From JAHBVH01 sp034437715 (GTDB taxonomy: Bacteria > Chloroflexota > Anaerolineae > Caldilineales > Caldilineaceae): a stretch of 14,272 bases of DNA. Shown here piece by piece: positions 6,463 to 14,272 of this stretch. The stretch is taken from positions 1 through 14,272 of the forward strand of contig DAOTTR010000082.1 in assembly GCA_034437715.1 (NCBI GenBank), written 5' to 3'. The notes beneath the pieces are model-generated. The model was not told the origin of the DNA, made no database searches, and was given only the letters and a program-made list of their open reading frames with translations. A program made the translations under genes and the position numbers. Position 1 is the stretch's first letter; each line of letters opens with the position of its first letter.

Positions 6463-6613
6463 TATACTGGAATCAGCAGGAAAACCGGCGTTTCGCGATA
6501 GCGTGCTGGGGACTGACCAGGGAACGTTCGCAGTGCCGAGTTACGCTTGGTCAGTCCCCGGCACGCTGAGCATTGGTTCATAAAACGCCGGTTTTCAAAT
6601 TGAACTCAGTATA
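6463..6613. mobile_element. 151-bp palindromic element with TATACTG ends
   Basis: The ends are TATACTG (6463-6469) and CAGTATA (6607-6613). Further in, GAAAACCGGCGTTT (6480-6493) pairs with AAACGCCGGTTTTC (6583-6596), and the 20-bp arm 6500-6519 pairs with 6548-6567 with one G:T wobble. TCA is also conserved between the outer and middle blocks. The layout is that of a small non-autonomous element or a large hairpin repeat. It is unrelated in sequence to the CTAG family. It starts 66 bases upstream of the MFS start codon, so it may shape that promoter region. Confidence 0.65.
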
Positions 6614-6756
6614 GATTGCGTCGCCTGCGTTCTCTGGGCTGTTGCGTACGATAACATACTTTCGGCAATTGGTCAATTCATGCTGGATCGGTCGTGGAGA
6701 TGGCGATAAATATGCAATAAACCCTATACAGAATATGGCATTGTCGCATAGAATTG

Positions 6757-6762
6757 TATAAT
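6757..6762 (+). promoter_or_regulatory. Possible -10 TATAAT
   Basis: TATAAT preceded directly by TG lies 37 bases upstream of the short ORF that starts at 6799. The best -35 (ATGGCA, 6735-6740) is poor. It suggests a leftover promoter of the interrupted gene. The interval 6614-6756 shows nothing else I can support. Confidence 0.3.
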
Positions 6763-6798
6763 ATAAACGAAAGTGCTTGGTGAACTACTGGGTAACCT

Positions 6799-6942
6799 AT
6801 GCAAACAGCCAAACCGTGTCCGCAGCAGATTCGCGATCGGCAAACCCACGCTTTGCGCGCTGTGATTGGCCGGATGGCGAGTGAACTAGTAGATCCCGGC
6901 GTAAATAAGGTACCCTATTTTTACCATGATGTACACGAGTAA
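6799..6942 (+). pseudogene. Short ORF interrupted by miniature element C
   Basis: A 47-codon frame starts at ATG 6799 and encodes 29 residues (MQTAKPCPQQIRDRQTHALR, then AVIGRMASE) before entering element C. There it gains 18 residues beginning LVDPGVNK and stops at 6940-6942. I do not recognise the 29-residue part. No continuation of the gene is visible after the element, so this is either a 5' remnant of a gene broken by the insertion or a chance ORF. Basic, alpha-helix-prone composition and a TATAAT upstream slightly favour a real remnant. Confidence 0.35.
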
Positions 6943-6986
6943 CGTGCCTGATTAACTGCCGTGGTATCTACGCCCAACTGTACTAG
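6886..6986 (+). mobile_element. CTAG-bordered miniature element, copy C
   Basis: This 101-bp element has CTAG at 6886-6889 and 6983-6986. It is identical by eye to copy B (4278-4378, opposite strand) and close to copy A. The termini pair as CTAGTA/TACTAG and GGCGTA/TACGCC. Flanking bases outside CTAG differ from those of the other copies, which supports independent insertions at CTAG targets. It carries no transposase gene. Confidence 0.88.
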
Positions 6987-7010
6987 TCGTGTGTATATAC
7001 CGCAATAGCT

Positions 7011-7064
7011 CATAGATGATAATGCATTACCAGGGTAAATGGCTGTAAATTTTTATCATCTATG
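7011..7064 (+). promoter_or_regulatory. 12-bp inverted repeat upstream of the polyamine operon
   Basis: CATAGATGATAA (7011-7022) and TTATCATCTATG (7053-7064) are perfect reverse complements around a 30-base loop. GCAAT blocks outside each arm extend the match imperfectly, and a small TTAC/GTAA pairing sits in the loop. It ends 69 bases before the arginine decarboxylase start. It could be a leader hairpin, a two-site operator or a repeat remnant. Confidence 0.4.
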
Positions 7065-7133
7065 GCATTGCTCAATATAGCTCGATAGTAGGATATGAAT
7101 CAGATTCTAATATAATTTAAGGATGGATAAAAA

Positions 7134-7679
7134 ATGCGACTCGTTCCTCATAAAATGTTTTTGACTTGTGGGGCAGGCGTTCACAAGGAAAAGCTCACTA
7201 GTTTTGAAATGGCCCTACGCGAAGCTGGCATTGCCCACTTTAACTTGGTGCGCGTATCGTCGATTTACCCACCGCGCTGCAAAATCATTGAGCGCGAAGA
7301 TGGCTTGATGCTGCTCCAAGCCGGTGAGATCGTCTTTGCAGTGATCGCCGAAATGTCCACCAACGAACCAGGGCGGCGCATTGCGTCGTCAATTGGGGTG
7401 GCGCGCCCATCTGATCCCGACAAGTATGGCTATCTATCAGAGCATCATACCTATGGACAAACGGAACAAGAAGCGGGTGACTATGCCGAAGATCTGGCCG
7501 CTACCATGCTCGCCACCACCTTGGGCATTCCGTTTGATCCAGAAAAAGATTATAACGAACGCCGCGAACAATATCGCATGGGTGGCGAAATTGTCGATTC
7601 GACCAGCATCACCGTGGCGGTGAATGCCGATCCCGGCGGCGTTTGGACAACGACGATTGCCGCTGCGATCCTGATTTAA
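7134..7679 (+). CDS. Pyruvoyl-dependent arginine decarboxylase
   Basis: This 181-residue proenzyme decarboxylates arginine to agmatine, the first step of the operon. The family's self-cleavage site is visible as NLVRVSSIYPP: cleavage between S42 and S43 would give a beta chain of 42 residues and an alpha chain beginning with the pyruvoyl group made from S43. Other family features are FLTCGAGVHKEKLTSFE at the start, GEIVFAVIAEMSTNEPG in the middle and TSITVAVNADPGGVWTTTIAAAI at the end. Length fits archaeal and bacterial PvlArgDC. ATG 7134 has AAGGA (7119-7123) ten bases upstream; the ATG at 7124 is in another frame. The gene is followed after seven bases by agmatinase. TATAAT at 7111-7116 is too close to the start to be a clear promoter. 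Confidence 0.93.
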   Translation: MRLVPHKMFLTCGAGVHKEKLTSFEMALREAGIAHFNLVRVSSIYPPRCKIIEREDGLMLLQAGEIVFAVIAEMSTNEPGRRIASSIGVARPSDPDKYGYLSEHHTYGQTEQEAGDYAEDLAATMLATTLGIPFDPEKDYNERREQYRMGGEIVDSTSITVAVNADPGGVWTTTIAAAILI

Positions 7680-7686
7680 TTGACCT

Positions 7687-8580
7687 ATGGCCTATAACGA
7701 TTTTCTGGATCTGCCCGAGGAGACCGCCCGCTATGATCGCGCCAGCGTGCTCCTCTTGCCCATTCCCTTTGAGGCGACGGTGAGCTATGGTCACGGCACA
7801 GCCGATGGCCCCGCGGCGATCATTGACGCGTCCCAACAGGTGGAACTCTATGATCGCGAGTTTGACAGCGAACCGGCGCTCGACTATGGCGTCCATACTC
7901 TGCCGGCGCTCGCCTTGCCGAGTGATCCGGCGCAAGCAATCGACGCGATTGCCGCTGCCGTGGCGCAAGCGGCCCAATCGGGCAAATTGGTGGTGGGGCT
8001 GGGCGGCGAACATACGATCAGCGTGGGCTTTGGCCGTGGCTTGTTGCAAGCGCTGGGTGGCCCCCTAACGATTGTCCAGATCGACGCCCACTGTGATCTG
8101 CGCGACAGCTATGCGGGTTCGCCCTATAGCCATGCCTGTATTGCCCGCCGCCTGCTCGAAGAAGCGGGCATCGAGCAAGTGCTCCAATTGGGCATTCGCT
8201 CGCTCTGTCCCGAAGAGATGGCCTTTGCGCGCGCCAACCCCGATCGTGTGCGCATCTGGTTCAGTGAAGATGTCCATGCCGATCAGTGGCAGGCCGAGTT
8301 CATTGCCCGCTTGCAAGGACGGCGCGTCTATCTGACGATTGATGTGGATGGCCTAGATCCCGCCATTGTGCCCGCTACCGGCACGCCTGAACCCGATGGT
8401 CTGACCTGGCGCGAGGCGCTGACGATTCTGCGTACGGTGACCCAGCACGCCACGGTCGTTGGCCTGGATTGTGTGGAGCTTGCGCCCGTCGAAAGTTTGC
8501 ACATGGCCAATTTTGCCGTGGCCAAGCTGCTCTATAAAGCAATCTCTTTTGTGAAAGTTGCGCATCCGCCCACCGCGTGA
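7687..8580 (+). CDS. speB: Agmatinase
   Basis: This 297-residue member of the ureohydrolase (arginase/agmatinase) family hydrolyses agmatine to putrescine and urea with a binuclear manganese centre. All six expected metal ligands are seen: H109 in LGGEHT, D133, H135 and D137 in QIDAHCD, and D219 and D221 in TIDVDGLDP. The tail VGLDCVELAPVE with E269 also matches. Agmatinase rather than arginase or formimidoylglutamase is chosen because of the neighbouring arginine decarboxylase and the SPYSHACIARR segment; activity is not proven by sequence. It starts seven bases after the decarboxylase stop and 49 bases before the DHS-like gene, so the three form one transcription unit. Confidence 0.93.
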   Translation: MAYNDFLDLPEETARYDRASVLLLPIPFEATVSYGHGTADGPAAIIDASQQVELYDREFDSEPALDYGVHTLPALALPSDPAQAIDAIAAAVAQAAQSGKLVVGLGGEHTISVGFGRGLLQALGGPLTIVQIDAHCDLRDSYAGSPYSHACIARRLLEEAGIEQVLQLGIRSLCPEEMAFARANPDRVRIWFSEDVHADQWQAEFIARLQGRRVYLTIDVDGLDPAIVPATGTPEPDGLTWREALTILRTVTQHATVVGLDCVELAPVESLHMANFAVAKLLYKAISFVKVAHPPTA

Positions 8581-8629
8581 TCTTTACGCCTTCGGTCGGC
8601 AGATGAATTGATAAAATTAGGATAGGGAT

Positions 8630-9610
<981 letters not shown>

Positions 9611-9728
9611 CCTTTAACTCACGACCCGGTGCATTTCAATTGGGGTAAATTTTAGCGCGCACACTTCCCCAAAACTGAAGTACACCCTAACATGCCTACA
9701 CATTCGCCTGCGCGACGACGCCCTACGG

Positions 9729-10295
9729 TTATGGATTACCCGTCTGCTCAAGCGTAAGCCGGAACTCGCGAAAGACGCGCGCCAGATCAGTGGGGGTGTA
9801 GTGCGCGTTGAGACCGCTGGGATTGGGCAACACCCACAGCCGCGTGGTGCCCATGCGTTCGGGTTGTTCGCCCATCTGGGCGCGCGGTTGCTTGAATGCG
9901 GTGCGGTAGGCCGTGATGCCTAAGAGTGCCAGCACCTGTGGCTGGTAGTCTTGCACCTTTGCCAACAGGCGTTGACCGCCCACCAACAATTCATCGGCGG
10001 TCAATTCGGCGGCGGTGGCCGTGGTGCGCTTTGCCAAATTGGTGATACCATAGCCACGCGCCAACAACGCGTGTTCCTCGGCCGGCTTGAGCAGGCGATC
10101 GGTAAAGCCAGCGGCATAGAGGGTGGGCCAAAAGCGATTGCCTGGGCGCGCAAAGTGGTGACCGGTGTACCCCGAGTAGAGGCCAGGGTTGATGCCACAG
10201 AAGAGCACACGTAACCCTGGCCCGATCACATCGTTAATGGTTTTGTCGGCGGAAGCGAGCAACTCCGCCTGCGTTGGCTTTTTGCGTTTTTCCAT
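9729..10295 (-). CDS. mug: G/U mismatch-specific uracil-DNA glycosylase (Mug type)
   Basis: This 188-residue DNA-repair enzyme removes uracil or thymine from G:U and G:T mispairs. Family motifs are clear: LFCGINPGLYSG (residues 31-42) holding the GINPG catalytic loop with N36, then GHHFARPGNRFWP (45-57), NLAKRTTATAAEL, and WVLPNPSGLNAHYT near the C-terminus, the DNA-intercalation motif. Length is close to the E. coli protein plus a short charged N-terminus. ATG 10295 is chosen: GAGGA stands six bases upstream, and the frame further upstream to 10409 has no conserved sequence. It converges with the DHS-like gene; the 118-base gap 9611-9728 holds only a weak 6-bp stem TTGGGG/CCCCAA (9640-9645, 9667-9672). 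Confidence 0.92.
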   Translation of the reverse strand: MEKRKKPTQAELLASADKTINDVIGPGLRVLFCGINPGLYSGYTGHHFARPGNRFWPTLYAAGFTDRLLKPAEEHALLARGYGITNLAKRTTATAAELTADELLVGGQRLLAKVQDYQPQVLALLGITAYRTAFKQPRAQMGEQPERMGTTRLWVLPNPSGLNAHYTPTDLARVFREFRLTLEQTGNP

Positions 10296-10396
10296 GATAA
10301 TTCCTCGTCTGTGCTGAGCCTCGTCTGCCAAAGCTGCTGCCCCAGTTGAAATTCTGTTCCATTCTTTTTTGCGCCTAATCGTAGCACATTCTGTAA

Positions 10397-10558
10397 CATA
10401 GCCCAGCATTTACCATAACCGTGCGCGGTGCAAATCTGATTTCTGGGGAACCGGGTAGCCGTGTGCTGTGGGATGGTCAGCCGCTGTTGACGAGTTATGT
10501 TAGTGGTACGTTCGTGGCAGCATGATTTCCGGTTGGGCTGGTAACCCAATCCATCAGT
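10397..10558 (+). pseudogene. Decayed Ig-like/IPT-type domain fragment
   Basis: On the plus strand the frame 10400-10522 reads SPAFTITVRGANLISGEPGS, then RVLWDGQPLLTSYVSGTFVAA, a stop at 10523-10525, and continues FPVGLVTQSIS. This resembles the repeated beta-sandwich pattern fTLTVxGxxFxxGS-VxWxGxxLxTxYVSxTxLxA of IPT/TIG-like surface proteins. There is no start codon (a stop lies at 10394), no ribosome site, and an internal stop. It is best read as the scar of a lost surface-protein gene. Its last bases overlap the 3' end of the kinase gene. The match is by pattern only. Confidence 0.45.
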
Positions 10559-13500
10559 GAACCGGCGTCGCTTCCCCATAGAACAGCGTCTCGAAATAGT
10601 GCTGGACGCGCGCATATTCGGCAAAGATCTGGTCGACGCGCGGCGCGCAATCGGAAACATCGCTGGCCTCACTGATGGTTTCCAATTCGTGGCATAACTT
10701 GGCCAATCGATGGGCACCCATTTGTGCTGCCGGTGAACGAAAGGTGTGGGCAATCAGATAGACAGCGTGGGCATCGGCTTGGTGGACGGCGGTGCGCAGT
10801 TTTTGTAATAACAAGGGGCTATTTTCCAAGAAAATGCTGATCAATTCTTTCACAGCAGCATCACCATCTTCTGCCATTAATTCAGTAACTTCTGCTAACA
10901 TTGTGGGATCAACTATGTCATAGTTTGTGGGGGAGTTTGCGGGAGCGGCGTCGCCCGTAGTGGGTGATAGCTGTGGATTGTTGGTAGCGGTGAATGGCGC
11001 TTTGGCCGTGCGTATCTGGCGCGGTTGCACACGATTGAGCGCTGCAATCAGCTCGGCAACTTGGATGGGCTTGCTAATATAGTCGTTCATCCCCGCATTG
11101 AGACAGCGTTCATAGTCACCCTGCATGGCGTTGGCCGTCAGGGCCAGAATATAGGGTTGTTCCGCGGCGGGCAACGCTTGGCGGATTGCGCGCGTAGCTG
11201 TCAAGCCATCCATATCGGGCATATTGACATCCATCAAAATGAGATCATACGGTTGGCGATCAAGCGCATCTAGGACTTCCAGACCGTTGGCGACCACATC
11301 AACGCGATAGCCGTGCTTGGCCAGAATGCCTACGGCAACTTTCTGGTTGACCATATTGTCCTCGGCCAACAGGATCTTGAGTGGGTGGCGGAGGGCCATT
11401 TGCGTATCGATGATGGTGCTGCGCGCCGGTTTGCGCGTCGTAATGGTTTTGCCACTCAGCAGCGTTATCAATGCATCGTGGAGTTGTGAGGCATGAAGCG
11501 GTTTGGAAAGGGTCGCCAGGTGTGGCCGCTTCTGTTCGTTGCTCAGGCGCTCGCCCAACTGTGTCAAGAGGATGACAGGCATGTCGGGATAGTGCTGGCT
11601 CAGAAGTGTCAGCAACTCAAGACTGTCGATGGTCGTCAAGGTTGAGTCGATGATCAACCCATCGCATAACCCTTGGCGTAGGATAACCTGAATCTTATCG
11701 ATATGATTGGGCGAAAGCGTATTCACCCCCCAGGCGGTGAGCAGGTGGGTGATCTGACGGCGAATCGTCGCATACTCCTCGATCACAAGCACGCGGCGAT
11801 TCTTCAGGGGTAGCAGCTCGGTATCCAAGGTTTCTGCTGGTTGATAGTTGCCCTGCGCCTGGATCGCAAAGTGAAAGGTTGACCCGTGTCCTGGTTGACT
11901 TTCCACCCACATGCGCCCATCCATTAGTTCGGCCAGACGCTTGCTAATCGCCAGGCCAAGCCCTGTCCCACCAAAGCGGCGCGTCGTGGAGGCATCGCCC
12001 TGGCTAAAGGAATGGAAGAGCCGGTCGAAGCGATCGGCGGGGATACCAATGCCTGTATCTTGTACAGCAAAATGCAGTTCCCATGTGGTCTCTGTCTGCC
12101 GGTGGGCACTAACCAGCACCGTGACTTCGCCGTGGGCCGTGAATTTGATGGCGTTGCTGAGCAAGTTGGCAAGAATCTGGCGAATGCGTGTTGCATCTTG
12201 GCAGATCTGGATAGGTACGTCGTTATCGACCAGGTAGGCCAGATGCAACCCTTTGGCGGTTGCTTGCGGCGCGACCAGGTCCAGGGTTTCCTCAATGTAA
12301 CTGCGCAGATCAAAATTGCTGCGTTCGAGTTCGAGCTTATTGGCTTCAATTTTGGAAAAATCAAGAATGTCATTGATCAGGGTCAAGAGCGTGTCACCAC
12401 TGGCGCGGATGGTGTTCACCAAATCGAGTTGCTCGGCATTGAGTTCGGTGTCGAGCAACAAGCTCGTCAAGCCGAGGACGCCATTCAGGGGCGTGCGCAG
12501 CTCATGGGTCATGGTCGAGAGAAAAGCACCCTTGGTATGATTGGCCGATTCGGCGGCTTCTTTCGCCTTGCGCAGATCCGCTTCGGCTTGATTGCGTTCT
12601 GTAATATCGCGGCAGATACCCAGGATGCCCAACACCTCACCGCTGGGCGTGTTAAAGGGGGTAAGCAGCGTATCTAGCAAGGCATGGCGCCCATCTGGGT
12701 AGGTCACCGCTTGTTCGATACGCATGGTGATATTCTCTGCGAGTACCTGGCGGTCCTGTTCCTGGTATGTGCTCGCCATATCGGCTGGCAGCAGGTCAAA
12801 ATTTGTCTTTCCTACGATGTCGCTCGTCTTATGCCCCAGCAATGCTTCAATCGCCTTATTACACCCCAAATAGACGCCCTGTAGATCTTTATAAAAAATC
12901 AGATCAGGGATAGCGTCGAGCATACAGCGCAGGAGAGACTGTTCGTGCTGTAGGGTTTCCTCGATTTGTTTGCGGTCGGTAATATCTTTGGCGGTGCCAA
13001 TCAGCACGCGGTCGCCAGTGGGCAAGCGATGCGCGACCTTCTTGGTTAACACAATGTGCCGAACTCCGCGCGCATCGGTGAGCGATTCTTCATTTTCAAT
13101 TGGTTGATCACTGGCCAATGCCAATGCATCTTGCTGCCAAAATAGTGCAAGCTCTTCTTTGAGAACCAGATCATCGCTCTGTTCGATCATGATTTCAGCA
13201 GCGGAGAGGCCCATCAATTGGCAATAGGCCTCATTTACATGAATCAAACGATGGTTTTCATTCTTAATAAAAAATGGATCAGGCAAGGCCTTGATGACAG
13301 AATCAAAAAATTCTGCCGATTCACGCAAGGTGTTTGCTTTCTCTTTGTAGGCTGTAATGTCATAGCCACTGCCGACAAAATATAAGACGTTACCCTGCTC
13401 ATCTTTGATCGGTGAACTGTTGATATCAAACCACTTCAATTCACCATTTTTGTGCCGGAGGCGCTGTTCATATCCAGTGGTTTTTACGCTGGCCGTAATG

Positions 13501-13757
13501 GATCGTTCCATCAACAGCAACGTTTGGGCCATATCCTCAGGATGTATAAATTTGGCAAAGCTTTGCTGGAGAACTTCACTACTTTCATAGCCCAGAAGCG
13601 CGGGCCAGTTGGGCGAAACGTAGATAACGGTGCCGTCCACTGTAACTGCATAGATCAGATCATGGCTATTTTCGACAATGTTGCGAAACAAATCTTCCTG
13701 GTGTGCCAGAAAAACTTGCGTTTCGTTGTTCAAGCTGCGATTAATTAATTTTTCCAT
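10554..13757 (-). CDS. Soluble hybrid sensor histidine kinase (PAS3-HisKA-HATPase-REC-REC-Hpt)
   Basis: This 1067-residue phosphorelay kinase has no membrane helix. Domains by position: PAS about 20-137 (DIT end), PAS about 145-262, PAS about 268-387, HisKA about 408-475 with H418 in MTHELRTPLNG, HATPase about 515-635 (NLLSNAIKFT, DTGIGIP, FGGTGLGLAISK), REC1 about 655-768, REC2 about 793-908 with D843 in LMDVNMPDMDG and K896, and Hpt about 950-1050 with H1004 in IAHTFRSPA. Phosphate would pass H418 to a REC Asp to H1004, or on to an outside regulator not in the window. REC1 is odd: VLVIEEY replaces the usual DD and LIIDSTL (D704) lacks the MP-DG motif, yet K752 is kept. The Hpt has Arg where Lys is usual after the His. 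ATG 13757 has AGGG seven bases upstream. The PAS domains sense an unknown intracellular signal. Confidence 0.93.
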   Translation of the reverse strand: MEKLINRSLNNETQVFLAHQEDLFRNIVENSHDLIYAVTVDGTVIYVSPNWPALLGYESSEVLQQSFAKFIHPEDMAQTLLLMERSITASVKTTGYEQRLRHKNGELKWFDINSSPIKDEQGNVLYFVGSGYDITAYKEKANTLRESAEFFDSVIKALPDPFFIKNENHRLIHVNEAYCQLMGLSAAEIMIEQSDDLVLKEELALFWQQDALALASDQPIENEESLTDARGVRHIVLTKKVAHRLPTGDRVLIGTAKDITDRKQIEETLQHEQSLLRCMLDAIPDLIFYKDLQGVYLGCNKAIEALLGHKTSDIVGKTNFDLLPADMASTYQEQDRQVLAENITMRIEQAVTYPDGRHALLDTLLTPFNTPSGEVLGILGICRDITERNQAEADLRKAKEAAESANHTKGAFLSTMTHELRTPLNGVLGLTSLLLDTELNAEQLDLVNTIRASGDTLLTLINDILDFSKIEANKLELERSNFDLRSYIEETLDLVAPQATAKGLHLAYLVDNDVPIQICQDATRIRQILANLLSNAIKFTAHGEVTVLVSAHRQTETTWELHFAVQDTGIGIPADRFDRLFHSFSQGDASTTRRFGGTGLGLAISKRLAELMDGRMWVESQPGHGSTFHFAIQAQGNYQPAETLDTELLPLKNRRVLVIEEYATIRRQITHLLTAWGVNTLSPNHIDKIQVILRQGLCDGLIIDSTLTTIDSLELLTLLSQHYPDMPVILLTQLGERLSNEQKRPHLATLSKPLHASQLHDALITLLSGKTITTRKPARSTIIDTQMALRHPLKILLAEDNMVNQKVAVGILAKHGYRVDVVANGLEVLDALDRQPYDLILMDVNMPDMDGLTATRAIRQALPAAEQPYILALTANAMQGDYERCLNAGMNDYISKPIQVAELIAALNRVQPRQIRTAKAPFTATNNPQLSPTTGDAAPANSPTNYDIVDPTMLAEVTELMAEDGDAAVKELISIFLENSPLLLQKLRTAVHQADAHAVYLIAHTFRSPAAQMGAHRLAKLCHELETISEASDVSDCAPRVDQIFAEYARVQHYFETLFYGEATPVH

Positions 13758-14062
13758 ATACTTGCCCTGTGTGAAGGAGGGTGCGACACATCAAATCAGA
13801 ACCCCATACCAGAAGGAAAATTGTGTAGTTCGAGAATACCTTTCGCAAACATTCGTTTCTATTACATTTTACGCTACTATGAGCAATTTTTATATCATGT
13901 TTTTGAAGTATAAATTTCGTTCTTTTTATGGGTTTCTAACCCCCATCCCTCTACGTCAAATTTCCCATAAATGCTTGTTACATCATCGGTTGGGCCAGGC
14001 TATAGCCAATCACCGCTGCATATCACCCGTTGGTAATGGTTGTTGTAACGGTTTTTGTAACA
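13758..14062. other. AT-rich gap upstream of the kinase gene
   Basis: This 305-base stretch holds the kinase promoter by position, but I see no convincing -10/-35 pair. Open frames crossing it on either strand lack ribosome sites and recognisable sequence. The last 60 bases may contain badly decayed ISAzo13 transposase sequence (see the IS fragment at 14155); I could not confirm it. Confidence 0.3.
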
Positions 14063-14068
14063 CTTAGT

Positions 14069-14153
14069 GTCTGTCCAATAATAACATGGATGATTTTAGA
14101 CAGATTTACTTGGGTAACATCACGTAAATTCACTATTTTATTTCTGGACAGAC
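14069..14153. mobile_element. 85-bp element with GTCTGTCCA inverted ends
   Basis: GTCTGTCCA (14069-14077) and TGGACAGAC (14145-14153) are perfect reverse complements, and ATAA follows inside both ends, giving an imperfect 14-bp terminal repeat. CTTA occurs just outside on both sides (14063-14066 and 14155-14158), compatible with a 4-bp target duplication. It is too small for a transposase. It sits at the 5' edge of the ISAzo13 transposase fragment and probably interrupted it. Confidence 0.6.
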
Positions 14154-14154
14154 C

Positions 14155-14272
14155 CTTAAAGAACTCGGGTATAGCCTGCAAGGCAATCTCAAAAAGCAAG
14201 AAGGTGCTCAGCATCCCGATCGCAATGCGCAGTTTGAACATATTAATGAAAAGGTCCGCCAACAACTTGCGG
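14155..14272 (+). pseudogene. ISAzo13-family transposase fragment, 5' truncated, runs off window
   Basis: The frame beginning at 14155 reads LKELGYSLQGNLKKQEGAQ, then HPDRNAQFEHINEKVRQQLA, and continues to the window edge. LGYSLQxN...EGxxHPDRxAQFxxIN is the conserved middle of ISAzo13-family DDE transposases, just before the first catalytic-core stretch. Nothing upstream in frame matches with confidence: a stop (TAA) lies at 14125-14127 inside the GTCTGTCCA element. Joining the two CTTA copies would open a frame upstream (TVFVTLKELGYS), which resembles the family's TVxxLLKELGYS. The gene is at least 5' broken; its 3' end is outside the window. Confidence 0.75.

Noticed and set aside
7111..7116. 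TATAAT as promoter of the arginine decarboxylase gene
   Set aside because: Transcription would start at about the ribosome site, and no -35 hexamer stands at the right distance.
9640..9672. TTGGGG/CCCCAA stem as a bidirectional terminator
   Set aside because: Only six base pairs with a 21-base loop and no U-tract.
10296..10409. Extension of Mug to ATG 10409
   Set aside because: The added residues show no conserved sequence, and ATG 10295 has GAGGA at proper spacing.
13678..14067. Plus-strand 129-codon frame upstream of the IS fragment
   Set aside because: It starts inside the kinase gene on the other strand, and its sequence is low in recognisable pattern.
14023..14265. Minus-strand 80-codon open frame with hydrophobic N-terminus
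   Set aside because: It is antisense to the ISAzo13 transposase fragment, whose plus-strand reading is clearly conserved.

Overview
The window looks like a chromosomal segment of a Chloroflexota bacterium, possibly of the Caldilineae/Ardenticatenia type. This is inferred from gene content: F420 biosynthesis genes, pyruvoyl-type arginine decarboxylase with agmatinase and a bacterial deoxyhypusine-synthase-like enzyme, a Tat/lipoprotein sugar-binding protein, and many small palindromic intergenic repeats. GC content is moderate. No rRNA, tRNA or CRISPR array was seen.

Left part (1-2340): a GC-rich double hairpin, then a minus-strand sugar-type ABC substrate-binding lipoprotein whose upstream region holds a perfect CRP-type palindrome, then a divergent gene for a small membrane-anchored Cas4-like PD-(D/E)XK nuclease. 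Region 2347-2694 is a chain of three miniature transposable elements of one family. All have CTAG at both edges, and the last one supplies the final 16 codons and stop of cofC.

Region 2644-6397 is a minus-strand cluster read MFS transporter (UMF1 type) -> FbiB-C-like nitroreductase -> cofD -> cofC. It covers part of coenzyme F420 synthesis: guanylyl activation of the C3 acid, transfer to the deazaflavin, and probably reduction of the dehydro intermediate. No cofE or FO synthase gene lies here. A fourth miniature element sits between the nitroreductase and cofD.

Region 6398-7133 is a repeat-rich 736-base gap. It holds a 151-bp TATACTG palindrome, a short ORF cut off by a fifth miniature element (101 bp, identical to the fourth), and a 12-bp inverted repeat just upstream of the polyamine operon. 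Region 7134-9610 is a plus-strand operon: pyruvoyl arginine decarboxylase, agmatinase and a DHS-like enzyme. It would take arginine to agmatine to putrescine and then probably to homospermidine.

Right part (9729-14272): a Mug-type mismatch uracil-DNA glycosylase (minus), a decayed Ig/IPT-like domain fragment (plus), a 1067-residue soluble hybrid histidine kinase (PAS x3, HisKA, HATPase, two REC, Hpt; minus), an AT-rich gap, and at the edge an ISAzo13-family transposase fragment next to an 85-bp GTCTGTCCA-ended element.

The most unusual signal is the family of five CTAG-bordered elements within 4.7 kb, two of which supply the 3' ends of reading frames. Next come the solo membrane-anchored Cas4-like protein and the compact polyamine operon.
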